Shown here: piece by piece, positions 12,639-23,700 of the stretch
Position numbering within the stretch: position 1 is the stretch's first letter
Layout: every line of letters begins with the position of its first letter
Assembly (NCBI GenBank): GCA_903813345.2
Contig: CAIIXF020000007.1
Location: 11,661,730 to 11,725,729 of the forward strand
DNA from: Owenia fusiformis
Taxonomy: Eukaryota; Annelida; Polychaeta; Sabellida; Oweniidae
DNA: 64,000 nucleotides
Direction: 5' to 3'
Made by a program: the position numbers and the translations under genes
The notes under the pieces: model-generated
Databases searched by the model: none
The model's input: only the letters and a program-made list of their open reading frames with translations
Told to the model about the DNA's origin: nothing

Positions 12639-15634
12639 CTTAGTTTTATATTAAACTACGAATAATTATGAATTTGCACATACGGAACATTGAAAAGGTT
12701 ATGGTTCAGTGATAACCCACAACGCACATTTTATCTTTATACTAATGGAAGGTACTGGTACATAGCAAACATACATTCTTTAATCTCACAACAAGGTTGA
12801 ATTTAGGACATGATCCTAGTCCTACAGTCTTTCGAATTGTTCAACGAAGCATATCTGGACAGTGACCTCAATATTTTTATCTAGCCTATCCGATCAGATT
12901 ATATAAAACGAAAATCACTACAAAGCACTATATTCTCCCACATACAAAATCCAATTAAAAACAACGAAAGATACATTTGAGACGATTATGATATTTTCAG
13001 CGTTAAAAAGGATTGATTTTAACTAACTATTTCTCATATTTTCGTAACAAAAATATTCGCAATTAAAAGAGCTGGTATTTATCTATCTTCTCATATATTT
13101 GTAATATTTCAAATAAAAAGCGAAAAAGTTAAGTTTGAAACAGATGTTTGACTCGGGGTGAATTTTGTCGTGAAAGGCCTCCCGAGGGTAGAGTGATTAG
13201 TTCATTTATCTGCAGTTTCAAGGGACAGGTCTCAACTTGTTTCACTTAGACTTAGATCCATCTACCCACATACGACGTGATGTCATTGAATCAAGCTGTG
13301 TGGCGCAAAGTAGGTGGAGAAAGTAACTCAAAGCATCCCAAACTACCCATCACCCTATCTCTATTACCCATGTCCCGCCATCTTTATGGCAGGCGCTGTG
13401 TGTGAAGCCGGTCGTTTCAATCGCTTTTATTTCATGATTAGCATTAGTAGATATCAATGCTCCAATTAGTGACCTGGTAATGTTATTAGATACAATATGT
13501 CTGGAGAAATCAGCTCTGCGATGAAAAACAAGATACCTAAAACCATACTGTATGTTTCAATCTCATATCCTAAATTGACCAAAGGATGCAAATCAATCCC
13601 AACATTCGATTTGGGCAATGATTAAAATGAACGCTTTGTGGGAATTATGGACTAAAATGTGATTAACTGATTGCCATTAAAAAGTGGGTCCCAAACCACT
13701 TACGGCACCATACATCATATGGTTTTATATTTTATAATATACCATTTCTTCATCATACTGATGTAGATGCTAGTTTATACATAGCTTTTACATCAGTCCA
13801 TTTTTACATCAAAGGTTCGGTATCTGTATCTATTAATGTAAGAACCAACTCATAGCAAAGACATATGAAAATACTTCAAATTGTTTATACAACTAAAATC
13901 AAAACCCAACTTTGTGTGAAAAATTAAGGCTTCTTTTGTGGGCGATAAAAGAGATAATAAAATTGATATGAGAGTATCTCCTTAGGCGAGATCACAGACA
14001 AAGTAGCCGATATTTGAGATATAACAACGATAAGTCTAAAAAGTGAATTCAATTGGCCTGACTTTGAGAATTCCATAAACACAAACAGGCAAAAGTCAAG
14101 TACCAACCAAGCGCTAACAAATGTTGATACTGAATGACTTCTTTTCATCATATTTTTTAGATATCAAAGAAGCGTAACGGGTGCCTTCAATAGTACTTTG
14201 GCATCGTTATCTCAGGAGTTGAATTAGTTCATAAAAGGCAATGAATTTGACCTTGAAATATGGGACCCTTTTTGACAACAAAAAGCCAGCGTATGTACAT
14301 TACATACTGTACGTAGCATATCATTTGGTACCGAATCTACATTCATTTTTTGTGAACAAAGAGCCAAATAGGGTTCGTGCTAAGTATTCCTTAGAACAAG
14401 TGTACAGAACATTTCAACGTGGAATTTATTTCCCAGACGAAATAGTTCATCGCATATGTTAAGGTGGAGCTGTTCCACGGTGGATGTTGACAACCTGAAA
14501 CGTTTGCTGCTTGTCCTATGTCGAAATGTCAAATAGATTTCACCACCATTTGAATGTGGTGTTGATAACCATAAGCTTTGTTCTTTACAGTTACATACAA
14601 GTCGATTTGTTGCTTTTTAAAGAAAAATTGAAATGACGTTAAAAGCCAGTTTAAAACGGCCCATGGACCCCACAATTTGACGATTGATTTCATTTTCCGT
14701 TTTACGAGTCTAATTGATTGGGTTGCACTTTTTATCGGCTTTATAATGTATCAAGTTATCAACACGTGAGTTTTAAAACAGAAAATGAATGATTTCTCTC
14801 AGCTTTCGAGCACGGGGTGAATTCTCTTCATTTAATCACTGGATATTTGTACCTTGAGTAATGTCCAGTTGTGGATCATTACACCAAATGCATTTTTCAA
14901 CCAATCAGAATCAATGTATCAAATGATCTTCCGGTTATTCGCATTCCTTTCCTTAAAATGAATGTCACAATGATGTAACAATGCCAGTCTCAAAGCGAAG
15001 GCTTTCAGAAAAATCGTTGATCATCAGGATAAAAGAATTCATTTGAAAAATAAAATGTATAATTCCCAGAGTTTTGTGAAAATACAGAAGGAGGAGCAAC
15101 TCTTTCAATCCCGGAAATCTACTAATTGCTTTTTATTGTAAGTGCAAAACCATAAATCCAACACTGACCACACATCCTACAAGTTTTGCCACAAAACCAA
15201 CTTTTTGACTTCTGCCGTGACAATTGACTTTAAATATTGACAAATAAGCATCAGCATAACTATACACTGTCAAAATTAGATTTGAATAAGATGTGATTTA
15301 TTTTAATGCACTGATTAGTCTTCATTTCAGGACCATAAAGTTGGAGGCTCTAATTGGCAGGTATAGGCGTATCAGAATGTTGAAGTATCGAAACAGACTG
15401 TGCAAAATGAAATATATATTTTGATATTACGTGACATATACACGATAAAATAATACATTCGATAGAGCGTAACATAATTCAACGATACATTTAACATACG
15501 TAATAATAAACTATATATCGCACGATATGACCTAACAATACGAACGTATACGTGCAATGATAATATTATAATTTAATAAAATGCTTGCAAAACAAATTAA
15601 CACCAAGATAAATTTAAAACATAAACTGTTGGAT
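12639..15634. other. Intergenic, no recognised feature
   Basis: AT-rich. A less AT-rich patch at 13,140-13,410 has no frame or family I recognise. Short ORFs here (up to 75 codons) look like chance. Confidence 0.5.
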
Positions 15635-15982
15635 ATTATTACCACTTTGCCGGGCCAGTTCTAGGGGTTTTAGTGCTAGTTTAGAAGGCATTCACTTTAC
15701 TATATCGACCTGAGCAATATGTGACGTCATAGTGGCGGTCAATATAGCCGGTTGAGAATGCATTTAATGACCGGCAATTTTCCCCGGGAAATTAGATATC
15801 GTTCAGTGCGTAAGATTTTCTTGCTGTTTCAGTCCTGGTCAATTACGGTGGTAATAATACTAATAACGTAATTTCTGCGGGCAATATAGTGAAATATTGG
15901 ACCGAGGGCCGGAAAAATATTTGACCGAGGGCCGAACCTCGGTCAAATATTTCACTATATTGCCCTTCGAAATGACGTTATT
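15635..15982 (+). mobile_element. Composite MITE, copy 2
   Basis: Same build as copy 1: an inner unit, 15,635-15,858, with ATTATTACCAC / GGTGGTAATAAT ends, and a hairpin, 15,862-15,982, with AATAACG / CGTTATT ends. The hairpin loop here carries extra sequence with GACCGAGGGCCG repeats that can also fold on themselves. The shared body includes GGGCCAGTTCTAGGGGTTTT and a CCCGGG near its middle. Confidence 0.75.
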
Positions 15983-17706
15983 GTACTATTATTCAGATGT
16001 TCAAATAACACAATACTATATGATGTAATCTGTAATGGCATGATAGTTTGAAACGTATATAGTGAAAATACTGCTTGAAGTGGCTGAACATCCACTCGAA
16101 TCATGTAAGCAGCAACATAAAGTTGATTCAACATTAATGGAATATATGATTATTTTAAAATCATGTATATCATTTGATATATACGTGCACTTGAGTCCAA
16201 TTACAAATAAACATGCTCACCAAATTGCCCATCAAAATTGCATTATTTCCGAATGAATAATATTTAACCTGGCTCCTTTTCAAAATAATCATATGATCAG
16301 AAGCAAAAATCAAGCTTTATATTAATATTGTTTATATTTATCAATCAAATCATTGTAAATAGAAAAAATCTAGAACTTAATAGTTCTCCTAATAGCTACA
16401 TGACATAATATTTGTTAACGTGTTGGTTGATAGAGTTATCAATGAATAGCTAAATATGCCTTACCTCGTCACGCTGCTAATAAATACTATCATCATTATA
16501 GCCTTAAATGGTGACATCTTCTGTCAAATCTTTCCTCACTTTAAAGATATCAGGTTCATTCTAGTATTTATTTTCCTGTGGATATTAATCACTATCAAAG
16601 CAGTTCAAACAGTCATATTTTGGTCTATTTTTCTTTATTAGGCCCGGAGCACCACAAAATAAATGTACAATTTATAATGGAATCCAAATAATGAAATTCT
16701 CCCTTTAGCGGCGACATCAATTTAAGGATATAATAAAATCACGTCTTAAATTCTTCATCACTTAACTAAATATATACTACTAATTTAGACAAAAGTTAAA
16801 ATGTCACTACCTCTATATCATTGGTACTAAAATATCCTTTTGATGCAAGTCAACCATGATTTTATTTGCCGGACATATATTTGGACAGTGCTATCAAAAT
16901 TGTATCTTCTTGTTTCTGAACTGTGAACCACCCACGCGGCGAAAAATATTCATCAAAGAAAACATATTAGGGGAAATCACCAAGTAGAAATTATGAACAC
17001 TTCAAAAAAGTGATGCAAACTTATTCACTTAGGGCCACTGGCAATAAAAAGTTTCCGATAAAAAGAGATCCTTAGTAAAACGGGAAGTTATACATTAAGA
17101 TGGTTTAAAACGTTTAAAAAGATGAGATATGCGCAAGTGGCCAGACGTAGACAGGAAAGAGAAAAACTTTTGATGTCGAGCACCAATAAAGTTGTTTATA
17201 CGTTGCCAGGACAATACTAGCCCCTAGCTAAATGACTATTGGGATGAATTTTGCGATACTAGGAATTCCAACCTGTTCGGATCATGCACTTAAACGTCAA
17301 TTTTCTTTGGAAAACACATAAAATGCGATTCGTGGTGGGTGTTTATTCCTTTTGAGAGAAGTGGAGAACTCTAGGAGTTAAAGACTGACAATCGGAAGAC
17401 AAAGTATTATGTCATGTAATGCACAAAATGAAACCTATGAAAATAAAACAACGCAAAAAATAATATGAACTAATTTAAAAAGAACATGGAAGTAGTCTAA
17501 TTCGATTCAAATGTAGCACATAATCAACTCATGCTAACAAGATTTTAGAAATAATTCATAAATAGAAAACGTCAACATATTCGAATGTGTTACATGAAGA
17601 GCAAAAACCACAAATTAATATGTGTTGCGATCTTATATTTTTTAATTCAATAAAACAATTATATATTTTCCAAAAGTGGTATTTTACTTCAATGAATTAA
17701 TTACGT
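15983..17706. other. Intergenic, no recognised feature
   Basis: Very AT-rich sequence with only chance ORFs. Confidence 0.5.
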
Positions 17707-18290
17707 ATCAGATGACAACAAATGCCTCTGTGGCTCTACTGAAGACACAAAGCATTTCATTCTAACCTGCCCTCGCCATACCCATGAACGTAATAAAATG
17801 ATGACTGCACTTCGTGAACAAAAGTTATTGTTTGATACTCAACTTATTTCTAGTAAGACTGAACAGGTCAAATATTTAATTTATGAAAATGAACTCACTA
17901 TTGATTCTCAGAAAATCCTGATAGATATAGTGATGCAATTTGAACAAAAGTTATTGTTTGATACTCAACTTATTTCTAGTAAGACTGAACAGGTCAAATA
18001 TTTAATTTATGAAAATGAACTCACTATTGATTCTCAGAAAATCCTGATAGATATAGTGATGCAATTTGTACAGGCCTGTTATAAGTTTCCATAAAATTAA
18101 TGTAATTCTCATTTGTATCTTGTGACAACCCCCCCCCCCTCCCTCCCAACCTCTCACATTACCAATAACCATCTATGATTACTGAAATTAATCCTCTATT
18201 GTAATTTAAACTCCCTGGAATGCCTATGGCAATTGGTAGTAGATATTTTATGTATTTTCTTATTATGAAGGAAATAAATAATATGTTAAA
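17707..18290 (+). mobile_element. 5'-truncated non-LTR retrotransposon (LINE) tail
   Basis: The frame from about 17,707 to the stop at 18,094 begins DDNKCLCGSTEDTKHFIL then TCPRHTHERNK. This is the C.CG..ED..HF.L.CP....R zinc-knuckle-like motif found near the C-terminus of many LINE reverse transcriptases. No reverse-transcriptase core precedes it, so the copy is 5'-truncated as most LINE insertions are. A 126-bp stretch, 17,816-17,941, is repeated apparently without change at 17,942-18,067, keeping the frame (42 codons twice). After the stop comes a short 3' region with a C-run, fading into AT-rich sequence near 18,290. The clade cannot be set from so little protein. Confidence 0.7.
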
Positions 18291-18424
18291 AAATTATAAT
18301 GTAACAGAAGTGGCCAATACACCATTATACTGTAGGTGTAGGCTGTATGTATGTGATATCATCGATATCAAGCATAAGTGAACGTGGCAAATTAGTGCTG
18401 AAATTCATATGGGTAACGAAATTA

Positions 18425-18910
18425 CAGGGTGAGCCAAAAAGGTAACCCAAAGAAATAAATGTTAATAAATCAGTCATTCATCATGGGTTTAAAGTCTTAT
18501 TTAGCTCAATTTAACCATGTCCTTTCATTCTTCCAAGTTCCATTGGTCTATCCCCAATGGTCACAATTTTATGGCCATTTACAAAAATGCTCCAAATCCT
18601 GAAACAGTTCACACTAACCGGACATGAAACACCCCATATTTCCATCTGTAAGGCTAATGTCTAACTAAAAACCCTGAAACATTGAAACAAGAGATTAGGA
18701 AAATGTGAGCAATTGCACAAGATGTCTGTGCTCATGTAGTGAACTATTTTGCCCGAAATGTTCAGGTTTGTCTCTAGACGCCGACATTATATAGCATGTT
18801 TTATAATAGGGCTATAAAATTGTGACCATTAGGGATAGACCAATGACACTTAGCCCGAGTCACTAAGGTTTTTGAACTTTATTTGTTTGTTACCTTTTCG
18901 ACTCACTCTG
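18425..18910. mobile_element. Tc1/mariner-type MITE (TA target), 486 bp
   Basis: The ends CAGGGTGAGCCAAAAAGGTAA and TTACCTTTTCGACTCACTCTG are inverted repeats, flanked on both sides by TA. Longer inner inverted segments (CATTGGTCTATCCCCAATGG with CCATTAGGGATAGACCAATG) show it can fold. No protein frame. The TA duplication and the CAGGGTG end fit the Tc1/mariner superfamily. Confidence 0.7.
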
Positions 18911-19068
18911 TAGTATCAAGAGAAATAATTAGATATTGGTTTCAAACCACAATTTTCCATTTAATTTTGCGACAGTTGTGTGATCATGGATCTTTTAGAC
19001 TATCTATGATAGTATCAATTTCAGCAAATGCTTGGAATAAAATGAATCAAGAAAATATTAATATTTAT

Positions 19069-19957
19069 CCCTAGAAGCCCTAAGGGGAGGGGGTCATTTC
19101 CACCCAGTTATGTTTAAATTCTCAGGAGCTCAAGCTACAGATATGACAGATGTTTTCTGAAAAATCAGCAGAATTGTACATAGGGTAATTGGATAGTTTC
19201 TAAATAGCAGAAAAATCAATGAAATCTAGTGCTGTCATCTTTTATTCAGCTTTTAAATTGGGCTAGAGTTCCATTCACTTCGAGCTAAAATCTTGGAAAA
19301 GTGGCTTGATTTCATGATTTATCAAAGTGTGTTAGTTGAATCTGTATAAAACATAAATGATATACCACATGATGACCCTGTTTATGTACATGTTGTGATT
19401 AAACATGCAAACGTTGGTTGACATACAAATAATCCAAGGTTTTAAAGAATTTTAGCATTGCATCTATGGAGATTTGGGCCAAGTTTTTTTAAATTGTCAT
19501 AGAAAGTTATTCAAATTGCATAACTGTGTAAATCAAAGCTATTATAGGAGAAAACATTTCACTGAATTCAAATATGCCATTTAAAAGAAGGTAATGTAAG
19601 TCATTAGAGGTCTAATATGCGAATCTCTTAAAATATCACGAAAAACGAGATTTGGCGAGATTTCAAAAGCATAATGGAAACTATACTATTGATTTATAAT
19701 GCTGTACTATTTTAGTAGTTTTCAGCTTCAATACAGACAAAATCGGAAAAAAGCTGGCGCTAATTCTTTAGAATAAAATTACGTAAGTTTACATCATCAT
19801 AGTTGTTAAAGTTGTTATACCATAACATAGCTAATTGAATGAAGTAATTTTTGGAAAGGTTTGAAGATCCTAGCTTTACTAATAAAGATTTTACAAGTGG
19901 GGTCATTTGACCCCCCATCGGCGTTCGTGTGCCTTTTTTACCTTATGGCTATTAGGG
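19069..19957. mobile_element. piggyBac-type MITE, 889 bp
   Basis: The ends CCCTAGAAGCCCTAAGG and, on the other strand, CCCTAATAGCCATAAGG form an imperfect inverted repeat. The right flank is TTAA and the left flank TTAT, consistent with a TTAA target with one change. Sub-terminal GGGGTCATTT.ACCC motifs occur at both ends. No transposase frame. The class is assigned by ends and target only. Confidence 0.5.
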
Positions 19958-19996
19958 TTAAGCGGTAAACCTTTTCAAATGTATTAGTGTTATCAC

Positions 19997-20478
19997 TGTT
20001 CCACAGCTGGATGACTCTAACTGCAGTTAGCCTCATTCAAGATGGTTGCCGAGATTCTTTCGTTTTCGATAAACCTCCGATTTCAGCTAAACTAAGTTGA
20101 ATCTTGATTCCAAAAGTTTCGCCATGCAAATTAATAAAACTACGATTGTATTCAATCACAAATGAATGCCCAAACATCCGCAATATTAGAGAATTTAAAG
20201 AAAACGGCTTCACTTAGAAGGACTCTAACTGAAGATTATGATCTATTACGTCATCATCAACTCCAGTTTGAGTCATTCTAAAATTCTCCAATATAGCGGT
20301 TGTTTGAGCATTTATTTGTGGTTATTTACCTTCGTAGCTTTATTAATTCGCATGGCGAAACATTTGGAATCCAGATTCTACTTAGTTAGCTGAAATTGGA
20401 AGTTTACCGAAATCGAAAGAATTTCGCATCCATCTTGAATGAAGCTAACTGCAGTTAGAGTCATCCAGCTGTGGAACA
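19997..20478. mobile_element. Foldback MITE, 482 bp, arms of about 200 bp
   Basis: The left end TGTTCCACAGCTGGATGACT is the reverse complement of the right end. The match continues through CTAACTGCAGTTAG and on for about 200 bp per arm, leaving a short centre near 20,220-20,280. No target duplication was clear. It starts 40 bp after the piggyBac-type element. Confidence 0.75.
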
Positions 20479-20710
20479 ATGGTTACGATTTCTTATTCTG
20501 TAAAATAAAGTTCTCGATACATGTGTAATTATCACGGCGGTGTAATAAACCCAAATCTGAATTGTTTGGTATGCAAACGGAACAGTCTTGCTTCAACACA
20601 GTACAATTTGATGAACCAGTTTGACAGCCATCTTTACAGGATCACCCAGTCATTTTCTCTGTTCATAAACACTCAAAACGAGACTGTTGAAGTTGATGCG
20701 TATGCTACCT

Positions 20711-20740
20711 AGAGAGCGAGAGAGAGGGAGAGAGAGACAT
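20711..20740 (+). repeat. (GA)n-rich microsatellite
   Basis: GAGAGCGAGAGAGAGGGAGA is a short purine run in the intergenic interval. Confidence 0.85.
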
Positions 20741-22264
20741 CTAAACTGAAATGCTAAGAAAATGTTTATATCTCGTGTTAAAATGATGAAAGCTATTTTA
20801 GAAATACACATCACATATTATGTGCCCAGATCCATCGACAAACAGGTTAAGTTACAACATGGAGGATATAGGTCCATGGTTACAATTACTCTATAATTCT
20901 TTACTGTACTTTGGTCACGTCACCATACAATAATCGGTCAATTGTAATACTACCTCCTCTATCTACCGCAAAAATTGGAATTCCCAGAAATGAAGCAAAA
21001 TTAGTATGCCATTTGACTCGAAATTTTCCTTCAGATAACCTAAATAAACATATTTTAGAAGAAATGGCATGTTATCACTGCCAAAAGATGACAACTGTAC
21101 CTGATATTAGTGTGTAAAACACATACACTGGTCATATTGAGGCCAGTGTTATTTGTGTTCACGTGTGTATAATATAGATGGCACTACTACTAAGTTGAAT
21201 ACCAATACTTGTGATCACTTTCAACAGTATTTAGCTTTAGAATTCACGTTTTTATAGATGGCGATGACACTGTGACTTCTAGTATTCATAATACAATCCT
21301 AGTGGTCGCATTAAAACATTAAGTATGATATTTGTATCGTTTGGCTCGTTTTATAGATGGCAGTGGTGACTCTACTTAGAGATCGGGGCGGTACAGTAGT
21401 GCAATGAGGAACTCCCCGCAAGTACTGGTGTAAATATTTAAACACATGAAGTCGGCACAATAATCTGGTCATTAACAGGCACGTTATACCATTCAATATA
21501 AGTTTTAGTACTCCTTTTGATACTAAGCATTTAAAATTTTTAATAGTAATATACACAGGTGCCAAAGGGAAAGGACGAACCCAACAATTGTTACAGATCA
21601 CATCAAGAAAAAGAAAACCGTTAAAGAGTACGTAAATCATGTAATAAGGGAAACAACCCCCAACTATTCCACACCATAATCTAACGTGAAAGAAACAACG
21701 TCTATGACAGGGAATGTAAAGAGTCAGAACATTCTACAATTGAACTAATTAGATCTAATCGTCTGCCTTTGATAAGGAGTCGAGAGAAGTTTTTTTTATT
21801 ACTGTCATTTTTGAAAATGATTTGATATCAACAAAAACCATTAATGAGTATATCGAGACACAAATAAATTTAAGTTTCATGTTTCTATAGATGTCGCAGT
21901 CATCCTACAATTTGTGGAAATTACGCTGGTTGTACAGGTTCTCTTAAAAAGACAAAGGAGAACAGACCTTTGTTTTGATTGACAACAATAAAGACAAACC
22001 GGTTGACGACTATGACAAAAACATGTACAAAACATTAGTATGTGTACATTTTTAAAACTATTGTCTGATCCATAAACTCGGAATCTGCGTTCAACACCTC
22101 ATCCCCATCATTAATATGGAGACGAACTGATTTGTATGTGAAATGATTGAAATCAATTACTTACACAGAGTTGTTCTTTAGTACGGAAGTAGCCATCGCT
22201 ACACTTTGAGAGCTTGCTCTATATCTAATTAACGATCAGAATATACAGTTAGAAAATCATGACA
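20741..22264. other. Intergenic, no recognised feature
   Basis: Short phrases such as TTTTATAGATGGCAGT/GCGAT recur at about 21,170, 21,250 and 21,350, hinting at an old repeat. ORFs of up to 109 codons show no motif. Confidence 0.4.
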
Positions 22265-23700
22265 TTACATTTCTATATTTCTAACATAAACTTCACATTC
22301 ATTAAAGTTAAATAAGATCATTACAAGCTCACAAGCACCAATACTCTTAAACCATATCCAAGGGGATACATTGGTTAGAAGATAGGAATTCAAGGTAAAC
22401 CGTCCCCAATACAGTACGACGATGTACCCGTCAACCACCATGACCTTCACAATGACCGAAATCACCTGCCAAATATGGTCATATTTCACCACTAATCATA
22501 CTGAATGTGGTGATCATTAAATCTCAGAAAAGAGAATGAGAAATGATGACAACGGTGACAGAAACACATCCCACTTTTGTCGTTGTCATGGCAACAAACA
22601 ATGGACTTCTAACAGATGCCACTTGATTACATAATTTAAGAATAGGGTTGTTTGTTTCGATTGATACGCTGTATAGTTTAGTAATTTTTAAAGATAATAG
22701 AGTGATTTATCACGGCTATTAGGTCTGCCCTCTAGCCATGCCAAAGTGGTGACATTTCCATGCCTTCTGTTTGGGTTCAACATGACAATTCAAAAATGCT
22801 ACTATTGCGTAACAAAACATACATCTTAATCAGAGCAAAATATATAAAAGCTTAATTGTCATATACTTATCAATATAATTTTCCCGATATGGCTGTAAAT
22901 GCACTATTTATGCAGAAAATTCATACGAGGATGTTATGTCACATAATTGTGATATAATGAGACAAATGATGATCACATCATCACTGGATAACAAACGGGT
23001 GCCCAGGGGAACTGTCATTCTTTCTACTCTGATTGGCACTAACATTGACTTGAGGGTCCATCTTAAAATATTGAAACCCATTTATAAGAAGTGTAAATTA
23101 AAGTTCGAATTATATGTCAATATCTGTTTATCAAGTAGAGAAGATCATGGTTGTTATTTTGTTTATTTTTTGTTCCAAATAAGAAGCAACTAATCAACAT
23201 CGGATTGAATAAATTCACCACTAATATAATTACAGTAAAATCACAATAAAAGCTAACAACATTTGGAAGCTGCTCCAGTATGATACTGAAGGGATACCTG
23301 TAGATGGATATTTGTAATTCACGACGGTAGAGCGTTTCAAGAAGGTGCTGAAAACACGAGGAAGGGTGTACGAAATAAAGTGATTAGAGATTGGTGATGT
23401 TTTCAGTCTATATGTCTAAAGTCATGTTACCGCTGAGGCAGCTTGCTGAATAAGAAAATCATCCGAAGACGGAGTGAGGCTGGATTATTGAAACTTGGAA
23501 GGATTTGATTGAAAACTAGCTTTAACTACCTGCCTTAGTGGATGATTTATGCTGTGGAGATCTTCGTTTAGATAGTTAATTTTACCACCTACTGACTCAG
23601 GCACTCGATTTGGACCAAACGTAGTTCCTTTAGTGATTTTTTGACTGCTTGATCTTAAAAGCTCATCCGTCAACCCCCGTATGACGAGGGGCAAGCTAAC
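22265..23700 (-). CDS. Possible orphan exon pair with faint PR/SET (PRDM-like) resemblance
   Basis: The exon 23,700-23,530 is exactly 171 nt (57 codons), phase 0 on both sides, between a good acceptor (CACAG|GTTAGC) and donor (GGCAG|GTAGTT). It is less AT-rich than its surroundings. Its peptide contains SLPLVIRGL and KITKGTTFGP, recalling the start of PRDM PR domains (LPL.L..., I.KGT.FGP). About 1 kb on, a frame from 22,465 (acceptor TTTGGCAG|GTGATT) to a stop at 22,265 starts in the same phase and contains SPWIWFKSIG and NECEVYVRNIE, weakly like the later PR motif W..(9-12)..NL....iyyr. No zinc-finger exon was found nearby. It could be a decayed or partial gene, or chance. The family link is an impression from memory, not an alignment. 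Confidence 0.28.

Noticed and set aside
13180-13400. Possible tRNA-derived SINE head in a G+C-richer patch
   Set aside because: No convincing A and B boxes at proper spacing and no second copy seen.
13924-14151. Minus-strand ORF with a hydrophobic start considered as the Wnt6 signal exon
   Set aside because: No phase-2 donor fits the next exon; the exon at 10,836-10,763 rebuilds LWWAVGSPL exactly.
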